DNA of 7,827 nt from an uncultured Sutterella sp. (GCA_905192805.1 CAJJMF010000124.1:1-7827), one strand, 5' to 3'; numbered from the stretch's first letter, positions 1 to 5,628 are shown. A program made the numbers and translations. Notes: generated by a model from the letters alone, not told the origin.

Positions 1-6
1 GTAAAT

Positions 7-48
7 CTCCCGCCTCGGATCCTAAAATAGGGATCTGTGAAGCGGGAG
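7..48. repeat. Nested inverted repeat, function unknown
   Basis: CTCCCGC at 7-13 is matched by its reverse complement GCGGGAG at 42-48. Inside that pair, GATCC (18-22) faces GGATC (31-35), so an RNA from either strand could fold as a two-part hairpin. No T-tract follows on either strand, so it does not look like an intrinsic terminator. I see no recognisable coding sequence or RNA family in 1-87. It may be the edge of a structured RNA or the untranslated end of a gene outside the window. Confidence 0.35.
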
Positions 49-75
49 TTCAGGTCGGTCGGACTGTTAACTTCG

Positions 76-109
76 ACAGAAAAAAGAAAAGCCACCCTAG
101 GGTGGCTTT
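76..109 (-). terminator. Intrinsic terminator of tRNA-Leu
   Basis: Positions 88-109 are a perfect 22-base palindrome with core GCCACCC-TA-GGGTGGC. Read on the minus strand it is followed by TTTTCTTTTTT (80-90), a good U-tract. It lies 15 bases past the CCA end of the tRNA, as expected for terminating that transcript. On the plus strand the following sequence is TTTGTCTT, so weaker termination in that direction is also possible. Confidence 0.85.
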
Positions 110-124
110 GTCTTAAAAAATCTG

Positions 125-211
125 TGGTGCCCGGAAGAGGACTCGAACCTCCACGCCCGTGAAGGCGTCAGCACCTGAAGCTGATGCGTCTACCAATTTC
201 GCCATCCGGGC
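125..211 (-). tRNA. tRNA-Leu (anticodon CAG)
   Basis: The minus strand folds as a class II (long variable arm) tRNA of 87 nt including an encoded CCA. The acceptor stem GCCCGGA pairs fully with TCCGGGC, followed by discriminator A and CCA at 125-127. The anticodon arm is TCAGC, loop TTCAGGT, GCTGA, which puts anticodon CAG at 177-175; it reads the leucine codon CUG. The variable arm CGCC-TTCAC-GGGCG and the T arm GGAGG-TTCGAGT-CCTCT are both intact. The long variable arm and CAG anticodon fit leucine and exclude serine. The gene is transcribed away from rnr and appears to be a single-gene unit with its own promoter and terminator. Confidence 0.97.
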
Positions 212-224
212 ACAGCGTTAGAGA

Positions 225-253
225 ATTATGCAGAGGAATCGCCGATTTGTCAA
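225..253 (-). promoter_or_regulatory. Sigma-70-type promoter of tRNA-Leu
   Basis: On the minus strand TTGACA (253-248) is a perfect -35 box and CATAAT (230-225) matches five of six -10 consensus bases. The spacer is exactly 17 bp (231-247). Transcription would start near 218, about seven bases before the mature tRNA 5' end at 211. This is the strongest promoter visible in the window. Confidence 0.85.
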
Positions 254-316
254 GAATTCGGCGCATTGAGAGAGGAGATTCTTTAAAAAAAATTAAAGGA
301 AAAAAGAACGCAGTAT

Positions 317-366
317 GAGGTTTAGGGAGGTTTAATTCGGGGGGAATAAATTCGAGCCCTTATAAT
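317..366 (+). promoter_or_regulatory. Candidate rnr promoter with upstream tandem repeat
   Basis: TATAAT at 361-366 is a perfect -10 hexamer, which puts a start site near 373 and gives rnr a leader of about 80 bases. No good -35 box is seen at 17-18 bp spacing (bases near 337-343 are TTCGGGG). GAGGTTTA occurs twice, at 317-324 and 327-334. This is a 10-base period that places both copies on one face of the helix just upstream of the -35 region, as an activator site would be. A-rich sequence at 285-305 lies further upstream. The poor -35 box with a perfect -10 box fits an activator-dependent promoter, but that is inference. Confidence 0.4.
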
Positions 367-425
367 GCACGAAGAGTGAATCAATTGATGTCACTAGTCG
401 ACAGTCTATGGGGTCGATCGAGTAA

Positions 426-443
426 CGGACCCAAGTCCGAGGA
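426..443 (+). promoter_or_regulatory. Small hairpin abutting rnr Shine-Dalgarno
   Basis: CGGAC (426-430) and GTCCG (435-439) can form a 5-bp stem with a CCAA loop. The last stem base is the first base of the Shine-Dalgarno sequence GAGGA (439-443), eight bases before the ATG at 452. This could modulate ribosome access, but it is small and may be chance. The Shine-Dalgarno sequence itself supports the chosen rnr start. An in-frame TAG at 395-397 rules out a longer N-terminus, apart from a few codons with no ATG. Confidence 0.35.
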
Positions 444-451
444 AAAACAAT

Positions 452-2932
452 ATGAACAAATCAAAAAAGTCGCAAATGGATATTACGACTCCCATCATTG
501 TGAAAAAGGGGAAGGAGTATCAGCGCTGGCTGGAACAAGCGGTGGTCGATCAATCCTATTTGGAGATGAACGAGCGCTTACACTCAGAAGGCAACGTCAT
601 TCGTAAGTTGGTGTTGGAGTGGCTAACGCTGAATGTGCCCATGAGCGAAGATAAAAAGTGGTTTCGAGCCGGTTCCGTTGACCCACAGATCCCCGATATT
701 GACCGACTTCGCTCGCTCATCGACCCACGCTTTGACATCCGTGTGCCGAAGTTAAAAAAGCAGCTCAAAGATTTGGGCTATAACTCGCAACGCAGCAATG
801 AATTGGTGGTCGAGTATATAAAGGAAGGCCACGAACCTCAAGACGGCTACTTTTTAGGTAAGGATGTTGTGGAGCGCGTCGAAACCGTTCTTGATGAGAC
901 GACCTACAGTGGCCCCGTACCGAATACGATTCCTTCGCATTGGAAAGAACATCGACCTGGCGACTTGGTCACGGTGCGTGCTACGTCAGAGACGACGGCT
1001 CGGGTGATTTGGCATGGTCCTCGTAAAACCCGCTTTTATTGCGTGATCACGGATGAAGGACAGGGGTACCACCGTGCATCGAAACGGACGTTTGATTTCT
1101 TAAATCCTGAACGTTTTCCTCTCAAAATCAATAGCACGGTTGAAGTCGAACTCGAGCCTGGCTCCGATGGCATTTGGGATCCTGCCCAACCGATATGGGG
1201 TGCACGGATTCTTCGTGAAGTGAGCCGTGGCGAAACCCTTTCGGACGAACTCAAAATTGCTCAGGAAGAGTACGGTATCCCCGTGGAGTTTGATGAAGCC
1301 GCGCTTGCGGAAGCGGAGCGTTTAGGGGATAAGGTGGATCGTCGTAGCCTTAAAGGGCGTGTCGATTTACGGGATATCCCCTTTGTGACGATCGATGGGG
1401 AAGATGCGCGCGACTTTGACGATGCCGTGTGGGCCCAAGAACAGCCCGATGGGGGTTGGCGATTGTTGGTAGCGATTGCTGACGTGAGTCATTACGTGAA
1501 GCCTGAATCCGCTTTAGATCAAGAGGCTCAGTCGCGAGGCATGAGTGTGTACTTCCCCAAGAGTGTGGTGCCCATGTTGCCCGAGGCGCTCAGTAATGGG
1601 CTTTGCTCACTCAATCCGAATGTGGACCGATTGACGATGGTCTGTGATGCCGTGTTGGATGCCCAAGGGGTGGTGTGCGCGTATCAGTTCTATCCAGCTG
1701 TGATCCATTCCCACGCACGACTCACCTATACGCAAGTCTGGAGTGCTATTCAAGAGGAAGACGAAGGCAAGGCGGCCTTGGGTGAGCGTTTAGAGGACGT
1801 GATGGTCCTTTATCGGTTATCGCAAACGCTCTTGGAGCGTCGCCATGAGCGCCATTGCTTGGACTTTGAAACCAGTGAACTCAAAGCGGTGCTGGATGAA
1901 AAAGACCGCATTGTCGGGTTTGAAAAACGCTCCATTAATGATGCAAACCGCTTAATTGAGGAATGCATGTTGGTGGCCAACGTGTGCGCTGCGCAGTTTG
2001 TCGAAAAGTTCAAACGATTGACGCTCTTCCGTGTGCACGATAAGCCCGCTCCGGACCGTTTGGCAAAACTCAATGTGGTGTTGAAAACCTTTAAGTTACC
2101 GAAGGTGACGGACACGCCTGAGTCCATTCAAGCTGTGATTGAGCAAGCCAAAGACAATGAATTTGTTCAAGTACAAATTCTCCGAACGATGTCGCGCGCG
2201 TGTTATTCGCCTGATAACGTCGGACACTATGGGTTGCAGTACGGCTCCTATGCGCACTTCACGTCGCCCATTCGACGTTACCCCGACCTTTTGTTGCACC
2301 GCACCATCAAAGGCATTTTGTCGCACCACCGCTACAGTCCTAAAGTTGTTGTGAATGTCCCGAGTGAGGACACGCATGCTGAGTTGGAGTTACGCGAACG
2401 CCGTAAGTTAACGCCTGAACAACAAGCGAACGGGCAGGATCCTGATTACCCGGTGTGGGATAAATTAGGGCTGATGTGCTCGCTCACGGAGCGTCGAGCC
2501 GATATGGCGACGCGTGAAGTGATGGATTACTTACGTTGCCAGTACGTTCTTTCGCTACTTGAGAGCAGAGATAAAAAGAAAACGCGCTCGCTACCCGCCA
2601 TGATCAGCGGGGTGATTCCTGCGGGGATTTTCTGCACCATTCCGAGTTTAGGTATCGATGGCTTTGTCCACGTGTCCCAATTGGGCTGGGGTTGGTATGA
2701 GTTTTCTGAAAAAGATTTGCGCCACTACAGTGAGGATGAGGGCACGAGTTTTGCGGTAGGGGATTCGGTCACGGTGGATATTGCTTCGGTCGATATGGCG
2801 AAGTACCACGTGGATTTACGTATCGTGGCCAGCAAAGCGCCGCGTCCCAAACGAAAACCCCGCCGTCGCAATGGACGCTACTGGGATGACTTCGCTCTGT
2901 TCGACGATTTCGATGAAGAGGGACCGTTTTAG
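452..2932 (+). CDS. rnr: Ribonuclease R (RNB-family 3'-5' exoribonuclease)
   Basis: This cytoplasmic hydrolase degrades RNA, including structured RNA, processively from the 3' end. It acts in rRNA and mRNA turnover and in tmRNA-linked decay. The 826-residue length is normal for RNase R. The RNB catalytic domain spans roughly 300-640. TIDGEDARDFDDA at 313-325 holds the metal-binding aspartates D315, D321, D323 and D324. SVYFPKSVVPMLPEALSNGL at 365-384 contains the conserved RNA-clamping tyrosine (Y367). AHFTSPIRRYPDL at 601-613 is the second RNB signature. An S1 domain covers about 713-792, with FVHVSQLG at 738-745. The tail is basic (798-807) and then acidic/aromatic. A segment near 640-690 matches an insertion I recall from betaproteobacterial RNase R. 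The first 260 residues are poorly conserved: the second cold-shock domain is recognisable only in outline (about 170-256) and the first is hard to see. Start: ATG at 452 behind GAGGA. No terminator follows, so read-through into rlmB is likely. Confidence 0.97.
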   Translation: MNKSKKSQMDITTPIIVKKGKEYQRWLEQAVVDQSYLEMNERLHSEGNVIRKLVLEWLTLNVPMSEDKKWFRAGSVDPQIPDIDRLRSLIDPRFDIRVPKLKKQLKDLGYNSQRSNELVVEYIKEGHEPQDGYFLGKDVVERVETVLDETTYSGPVPNTIPSHWKEHRPGDLVTVRATSETTARVIWHGPRKTRFYCVITDEGQGYHRASKRTFDFLNPERFPLKINSTVEVELEPGSDGIWDPAQPIWGARILREVSRGETLSDELKIAQEEYGIPVEFDEAALAEAERLGDKVDRRSLKGRVDLRDIPFVTIDGEDARDFDDAVWAQEQPDGGWRLLVAIADVSHYVKPESALDQEAQSRGMSVYFPKSVVPMLPEALSNGLCSLNPNVDRLTMVCDAVLDAQGVVCAYQFYPAVIHSHARLTYTQVWSAIQEEDEGKAALGERLEDVMVLYRLSQTLLERRHERHCLDFETSELKAVLDEKDRIVGFEKRSINDANRLIEECMLVANVCAAQFVEKFKRLTLFRVHDKPAPDRLAKLNVVLKTFKLPKVTDTPESIQAVIEQAKDNEFVQVQILRTMSRACYSPDNVGHYGLQYGSYAHFTSPIRRYPDLLLHRTIKGILSHHRYSPKVVVNVPSEDTHAELELRERRKLTPEQQANGQDPDYPVWDKLGLMCSLTERRADMATREVMDYLRCQYVLSLLESRDKKKTRSLPAMISGVIPAGIFCTIPSLGIDGFVHVSQLGWGWYEFSEKDLRHYSEDEGTSFAVGDSVTVDIASVDMAKYHVDLRIVASKAPRPKRKPRRRNGRYWDDFALFDDFDEEGPF

Positions 2933-2968
2933 AAAACGTAAAACCGCGCGGTAAAAAACGTGGGGCGG

Positions 2969-2986
2969 GTGTAAATCTGTTACACT
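2969..2986 (+). promoter_or_regulatory. Dyad overlapping a candidate extended -10 for rlmB
   Basis: GTGTAA (2969-2974) and TTACAC (2980-2985) form a perfect 6+6 dyad with a 5-base centre, the size and shape of a repressor operator. The right arm coincides with TGTTACACT (2978-2986), an extended -10 motif in which TG and one base precede TACACT (four of six consensus bases). No convincing -35 box is present. If active, transcription would start near 2993, giving rlmB a leader of about 140 bases. The dyad could instead act as an RNA hairpin in an rnr-rlmB transcript. Confidence 0.3.
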
Positions 2987-3003
2987 CACAGACCCAAATT
3001 TCA

Positions 3004-3125
3004 AGGGGACACCCGATGGAGCTGTCCCCTGTTCGCCCAAGGCGATCATGAGAAGCGATTGAGGCCTTCTCATCGTGGAGAGGCCTAAGAATGCGCCCTC
3101 TCCCTATATTTCCCTTTCGAGAGAG
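3004..3125 (+). promoter_or_regulatory. Structured leader upstream of rlmB
   Basis: Several inverted repeats lie in series. AGGGGACA (3004-3011) pairs with TGTCCCCT (3023-3030). TCGCC (3033-3037) pairs with GGCGA (3041-3045). ATGAGAAG (3048-3055) pairs with CTTCTCAT (3066-3073). AGGCCT at 3062-3067 can pair with AGGCCT at 3081-3086, and this competes with the third hairpin by two bases. CTCTC (3098-3102) can pair with GAGAG in the rlmB Shine-Dalgarno region (3119-3125). No T-tract follows any hairpin, so control would be at translation or RNA stability rather than intrinsic termination. The pairings were found by eye. No known riboswitch family is recognised. Confidence 0.4.
3016..3051 (+). 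CDS. Possible 11-residue leader peptide before rlmB
   Basis: ATG at 3016 opens a short frame encoding MELSPVRPRRS and ends at TGA 3049-3051. AAGGGG at 3003-3008 is a good Shine-Dalgarno sequence seven bases before the ATG. The three arginine codons are CGC, AGG and CGA, the last two usually rare in proteobacteria. The Shine-Dalgarno sequence lies in the 5' arm of one hairpin, and the stop codon sits at the base of the next (3048-3073), the arrangement expected of a translated attenuator or leader. A second tiny frame (MRSD, 3048-3062) overlaps the stop as ATGA. Such short frames also arise by chance, so this is a hypothesis. Confidence 0.25.
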   Translation: MELSPVRPRRS

Positions 3126-3132
3126 TTAACGA

Positions 3133-3885
3133 GTGAAAAGTATTGTTGTAGCGGGTTTCCATGCGGTGGGAGCCCGTCTTAAGTTGAGTCCTGAGACGAT
3201 TGAACTGGTCTATATTGATCCGACCCGTCGTGATAAGCGCATGCGCGAAATGCGTGAAAAGCTCATCGCTCATGGTATTAAAGTGATGAATGCCGATGCC
3301 CATCGTTTGGACGGTTTGGCTCCTGATATCCCTCACCAAGGGATTGTGGCTTTAGCTGAAGAAAAGAAGGCCGAGCTGAGTTTTGATGAACTCTTGGATG
3401 CCATTACCCCGACGACCTTATTGTTGATTTTGGATGGCGTTACGGATCCGCGTAACTTTGGGGCCTGCTTGCGCGTAGCCGATGCGGCGGGTGTGCAAGC
3501 GGTGATTTGCCCCCGTGATCGCTCGGCCCATATGACGCCCGCTGCGCTCAAAGCTGCTGCGGGGGCCGCGGAATCGGTTCCAGTGGTCACGGTGACGAAT
3601 TTGGCCAGTGCCATTATGGAATTGCGTGACGCTGGCGTTGTGGTGGTGGGTACCGCTGGGGAAGCCACGAAGAGTATTTATGATTTCGACCAAAATCAGG
3701 CATTTGCTTGGGTATTGGGCGCGGAGGGCGATGGGCTACGTCAGTTAACGCGTAAGCGTTGTGACGATTTGGCCGCAATCCCGATGGCAGGCGCTGTGGA
3801 AAGTTTGAACGTCTCGGTGGCCTCTGGTATCTGCTTGTTTGAATCCGCTCGCCAACGTTTAATGGCGAAGAAACCTTCAGCCTAA
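3133..3885 (+). CDS. rlmB: 23S rRNA (guanosine-2251-2'-O)-methyltransferase RlmB
   Basis: RlmB is a SpoU/TrmH-family (SPOUT) enzyme that uses S-adenosylmethionine to methylate the 2'-OH of G2251 in the P-loop of 23S rRNA during 50S assembly. The 250 residues are typical. An N-terminal L30e-like RNA-binding domain (about 1-75) begins with VVAGFHAVGARL. The SPOUT domain has all three motifs: DPRNFGACLRVADAAGV at 105-121 (N108 and R114), WVLGAEGDGL at 193-202, and IPMAGAVESLNVSVASGICL at 216-235, which forms part of the knotted cofactor pocket. The start is GTG, behind a weak GAGAG Shine-Dalgarno (3119-3125). A weak start plus the upstream hairpins suggests low or controlled translation. The gene follows rnr in the same direction, a common pairing of rRNA-related genes. 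Confidence 0.95.
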   Translation: MKSIVVAGFHAVGARLKLSPETIELVYIDPTRRDKRMREMREKLIAHGIKVMNADAHRLDGLAPDIPHQGIVALAEEKKAELSFDELLDAITPTTLLLILDGVTDPRNFGACLRVADAAGVQAVICPRDRSAHMTPAALKAAAGAAESVPVVTVTNLASAIMELRDAGVVVVGTAGEATKSIYDFDQNQAFAWVLGAEGDGLRQLTRKRCDDLAAIPMAGAVESLNVSVASGICLFESARQRLMAKKPSA

Positions 3886-3896
3886 GACGGTTTGAG

Positions 3897-3937
3897 GGGG
3901 TGCAAAACCGATCGGATGGCAAGAGGATGAGCACCCC
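3897..3937 (+). repeat. Inverted repeat in the rlmB-rpsF spacer
   Basis: GGGGTGC (3897-3903) and GCACCCC (3931-3937) can form a 7-bp GC-rich stem around a 27-base loop that includes the palindrome CCGATCGG (3908-3915). It begins 11 bases after the rlmB stop codon. The following bases are A-rich (AATAAAAAACC), so it is not a canonical intrinsic terminator. It may stabilise the 3' end of the rlmB message, or act with Rho. Confidence 0.4.
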
Positions 3938-3957
3938 AATAAAAAACCGGTGCGTTT

Positions 3958-3988
3958 CTCACACGACGGATGCAAAAGCGTGTAGAAT
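3958..3988 (+). promoter_or_regulatory. Candidate promoter of the rpsF operon
   Basis: TAGAAT at 3983-3988 matches five of six -10 consensus bases. The best upstream match, CTCACA at 3958-3963, is a partial -35 box at a long 19-bp spacing. A short dyad, ACACG (3961-3965) and CGTGT (3979-3983), spans the promoter. A start near 3995 would give rpsF a leader of about 60 bases. A ribosomal-protein operon needs a strong promoter, and this is the best candidate in the spacer. Confidence 0.4.
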
Positions 3989-4001
3989 GCACCACTTTCT
4001 G

Positions 4002-4050
4002 TCCTTGCTACACCAGATTAGACGCCTGGGTAGTTTTTTCCGTAAGGAGG
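4002..4050 (+). promoter_or_regulatory. rpsF leader: candidate S6:S18 autoregulatory element
   Basis: CTAC/CCAG (4008-4016 with a bulged A at 4012) pairs with CTGG/GTAG (4026-4033), giving an 8-bp stem with a 9-base loop. It is followed at once by TTTTTT (4034-4039). An outer stem TCCTT (4002-4006) with AAGGA (4044-4048) would enclose it and bury the Shine-Dalgarno AAGGAGG (4044-4050). An unpaired CCG (4040-4042) is left on the 3' side next to the outer stem. It is established that the S6:S18 complex binds its own rpsF leader through a bulged CCG in many bacteria, and this layout resembles that motif. The hairpin plus six Ts also resembles an attenuator. The assignment is by eye. Confidence 0.5.
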
Positions 4051-4054
4051 CTAA

Positions 4055-4471
4055 ATGCGTCACTACGAAATTTGCATTATTGTGCACCCTGATCAGAGCG
4101 AGCAGGTTCCCGCTATGATCGAACGCTACAAAACCCTCGTCGCAGAACAGGGCGGTAAAGTTCACCGCGTTGAAGACTGGGGTCGTCGTCAGCTCGCTTA
4201 CCCGATCGAAAAGCTCGTGAAGGCTCACTATGTTCTCATGAACATCGAATGCACCTTCGAAACGCTTGCCGAAATCGAAAACGGTTTCCGTTTCAACGAT
4301 GCTGTGCTCCGTCACTTGACTGTTAAGACCAAGAAGGCTGAAACGGAAGCCTCCCCGATGATGAAGTTCGTCGAGAAGGAAGAAGCTAAGAAGTCTTCGC
4401 AGGTTGTTGAAGAAGTCGCCGAAGAAGATGAAGATCTCGACGGTGAAGACGACAACAACGAAAACGCCTAA
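4055..4471 (+). CDS. rpsF: 30S ribosomal protein S6
   Basis: S6 binds S18 and helps build the platform of the 30S subunit around helices 22-23 of 16S rRNA. The protein opens with MRHYEICIIVHPDQSEQVPA, followed by the conserved WGRRQLAYPIEKLVKAHYV (42-60) and ENGFRFNDAVLRHLTVK (75-91), which covers the ferredoxin-like fold. The length is 138 residues. The last 30 or so are a strongly acidic, low-complexity tail (EEVAEEDEDLDGEDDNNENA, 119-138). S6 tails are variable and acidic in many bacteria, and in E. coli RimK adds glutamates to the end, but this tail ends in NENA. The Shine-Dalgarno AAGGAGG (4044-4050) is near-perfect. It is the first gene of rpsF-priB-rpsR-rplI. Confidence 0.98.
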   Translation: MRHYEICIIVHPDQSEQVPAMIERYKTLVAEQGGKVHRVEDWGRRQLAYPIEKLVKAHYVLMNIECTFETLAEIENGFRFNDAVLRHLTVKTKKAETEASPMMKFVEKEEAKKSSQVVEEVAEEDEDLDGEDDNNENA

Positions 4472-4505
4472 TTTTTAACAGTGGATTTGGTACGGTCAGG
4501 CAAGC

Positions 4506-4790
4506 ATGAATCTGATTCGTCTGAACGGCCGCTTACTCGAACGTCTTGACGTTCGATATACCCCGGCGGGCATTGAGGTTTTTGAAGCCACATTGCAATA
4601 CACGGGGCAAGAAGTGGAAGCGGGTGTCACACGAGAATTAAGCTTTGAAGTGCCTGTTGTCGCGTTTGGGGATATAGCCCACCGACTCAATGCGATCGAA
4701 CTCGGTAGCGTATTAAATGTCTCAGGGTTTCTCGCGCCTCGTTACAGACGAGGAAAAAAACTGATCGTCCACATTACAGAATATTTTTAA
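4506..4790 (+). CDS. priB: Primosomal replication protein N (PriB)
   Basis: PriB is a small dimeric OB-fold single-stranded-DNA-binding protein. It works with PriA and DnaT to reload DnaB at stalled forks. The 94 residues compare with about 104 in E. coli. Recognisable elements are RLNGRLLERLDVRYTPAGIE (5-24), ELSFEVPVVAFGDIAHRL (44-61), LGSVLNVSGFLAPRY (66-80) and a basic C-terminal strand RRGKKLIVHITEY (81-93). The order matches the PriB/SSB family fold. Its place between rpsF and rpsR is the usual one for PriB. The Shine-Dalgarno is weak (CAGG at 4497-4500), which should keep expression well below that of the flanking ribosomal proteins. Its codon use also looks less biased than theirs. 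Confidence 0.93.
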   Translation: MNLIRLNGRLLERLDVRYTPAGIEVFEATLQYTGQEVEAGVTRELSFEVPVVAFGDIAHRLNAIELGSVLNVSGFLAPRYRRGKKLIVHITEYF

Positions 4791-4800
4791 GGAGCTCACC

Positions 4801-5070
4801 ATGGCTTTTGGTGCAAAGGGTAAAGGCACGCGTCGCCGTTCCCAGCAAAATTCGCTTTTCAAGCGTAAGAAGTTCTGCCGCTTCACGGTGGAAGGTGTCG
4901 AACAGATCGATTACAAGGATATCGAAACGCTTCGTGACTTCATTCAGGAAAACGGCAAGATTATGCCTGCTCGTTTGACTGGTACGAAGGCTCACTACCA
5001 GCGTCAGCTTGATACCGCTATCAAGCGCGCTCGTTTCCTTGCTCTCCTCCCGTATACCGACAACCAGTAA
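4801..5070 (+). CDS. rpsR: 30S ribosomal protein S18
   Basis: S18 is the partner of S6 in the 30S platform. The 89-residue protein has a basic N-terminal extension (GKGTRRRSQQNSLFKRKK, 7-24), then the family core FCRFTVEGVEQIDYKDIETL (25-44) and the helical RNA-binding end KIMPARLTGTKAHYQRQLDT (53-72), followed by IKRARFLALLPYTD. It is highly conserved throughout. The Shine-Dalgarno AAGGAG (4789-4794) overlaps the priB stop codon TAA (4788-4790), so translation is probably coupled to priB. Codon use is strongly biased, as for a highly expressed gene. Confidence 0.98.
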   Translation: MAFGAKGKGTRRRSQQNSLFKRKKFCRFTVEGVEQIDYKDIETLRDFIQENGKIMPARLTGTKAHYQRQLDTAIKRARFLALLPYTDNQ

Positions 5071-5088
5071 TTCGCTAGGAGAAAAAAC

Positions 5089-5541
5089 ATGCAAGTTATT
5101 CTGCTCGAAAAGATTGTTCACCTTGGCGAACTCGGTGATGTCGTTAAGGTTAAGGATGGTTACGCTCGTAACTTCTTGATCCCTCAGGGTCATGCCAAGC
5201 GTGCTACGAAGGCTGCTCTCGCTGAATTCGAAGCTCGCCGTGCCGAATTGGAAAAGGCTCAGGCTGAACGCGTGGCTGCCGCTCAGGCGATCGCCGATGT
5301 GTTGAATGGCGCTGAAATCGAAATCGCCTCCAAGGCGGGTGTCGATGGTCGCCTCTTCGGTTCCGTGACCAACCACGACATCGCTGATGCTGTGGATGCG
5401 AAGTACAACCTCCAGATCAAGAAGTCTCAGGTTCGTACGCCGCTCGGCGCGATCAAGGCTGTTGGCGAATACGTCATCACCATTGGTTTGTTGACCGACA
5501 TCACGGCCGACGTGACGGTGAAGGTTGTTGCTGAAGCCTAA
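5089..5541 (+). CDS. rplI: 50S ribosomal protein L9
   Basis: L9 binds domain V of 23S rRNA near the base of the L1 stalk and helps suppress frameshifting and ribosome bypassing. The 150 residues match the family length. The N-terminal domain carries the signature GDVVKVKDGYARNFLIPQG (16-34). A long alanine- and glutamate-rich connecting helix spans about 41-75. The C-terminal domain (about 78-148) includes GVDGRLFGSVTNHDIADAV (84-102). The Shine-Dalgarno AGGAG is at 5077-5081, and only 18 bases separate the gene from rpsR. It is the last gene of the operon, ending before a strong terminator. Confidence 0.98.
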   Translation: MQVILLEKIVHLGELGDVVKVKDGYARNFLIPQGHAKRATKAALAEFEARRAELEKAQAERVAAAQAIADVLNGAEIEIASKAGVDGRLFGSVTNHDIADAVDAKYNLQIKKSQVRTPLGAIKAVGEYVITIGLLTDITADVTVKVVAEA

Positions 5542-5572
5542 TTGATTGGCTTAAGTTAACACACCAGCTAAC

Positions 5573-5611
5573 AAAAGAGTCGTTGTCTTAGGATAACGGC
5601 TCTTTTCTTTT
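5573..5611 (+). terminator. Intrinsic terminator of the rpsF-priB-rpsR-rplI operon
   Basis: AAAAGAGTCGTT (5573-5584) pairs with AACGGCTCTTTT (5595-5606) with one G-U wobble. The stem extends through 5585-5587 and 5592-5594 to a TTAG loop, 15 pairs in all. The 3' arm runs straight into TTTTCTTTT (5603-5611). It lies 31 bases after rplI and separates the ribosomal operon from dnaB. The A-rich 5' side gives weaker T-run character on the minus strand. Confidence 0.92.
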
Positions 5612-5628
5612 CTGACCTATGAACGGGA

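Noticed and set aside
3..116. Open plus-strand frame of about 37 codons at the left edge
   Set aside because: It runs through the tRNA terminator hairpin and has no recognisable product; short open frames at an edge are expected by chance.
376..606. GTG-started 76-codon plus-strand frame overlapping the start of rnr
   Set aside because: It has no convincing Shine-Dalgarno, overlaps conserved-frame rnr by over 150 bases in another frame, and the product resembles nothing I recognise.
2943..2952. Ten-base palindrome ACCGCGCGGT just after rnr as a terminator
   Set aside because: It has no loop-forming centre and is followed by A residues on the plus strand, so it is not an intrinsic terminator.
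3614..3934. 106-codon minus-strand open frame with a proline- and arginine-rich product
   Set aside because: It is antisense to conserved RlmB motifs, and the composition is typical of a shadow frame.
4774..5376. 200-codon minus-strand open frame
   Set aside because: It lies antisense to rpsR and rplI, whose strong codon bias removes stops on the other strand. There is no Shine-Dalgarno or family resemblance.
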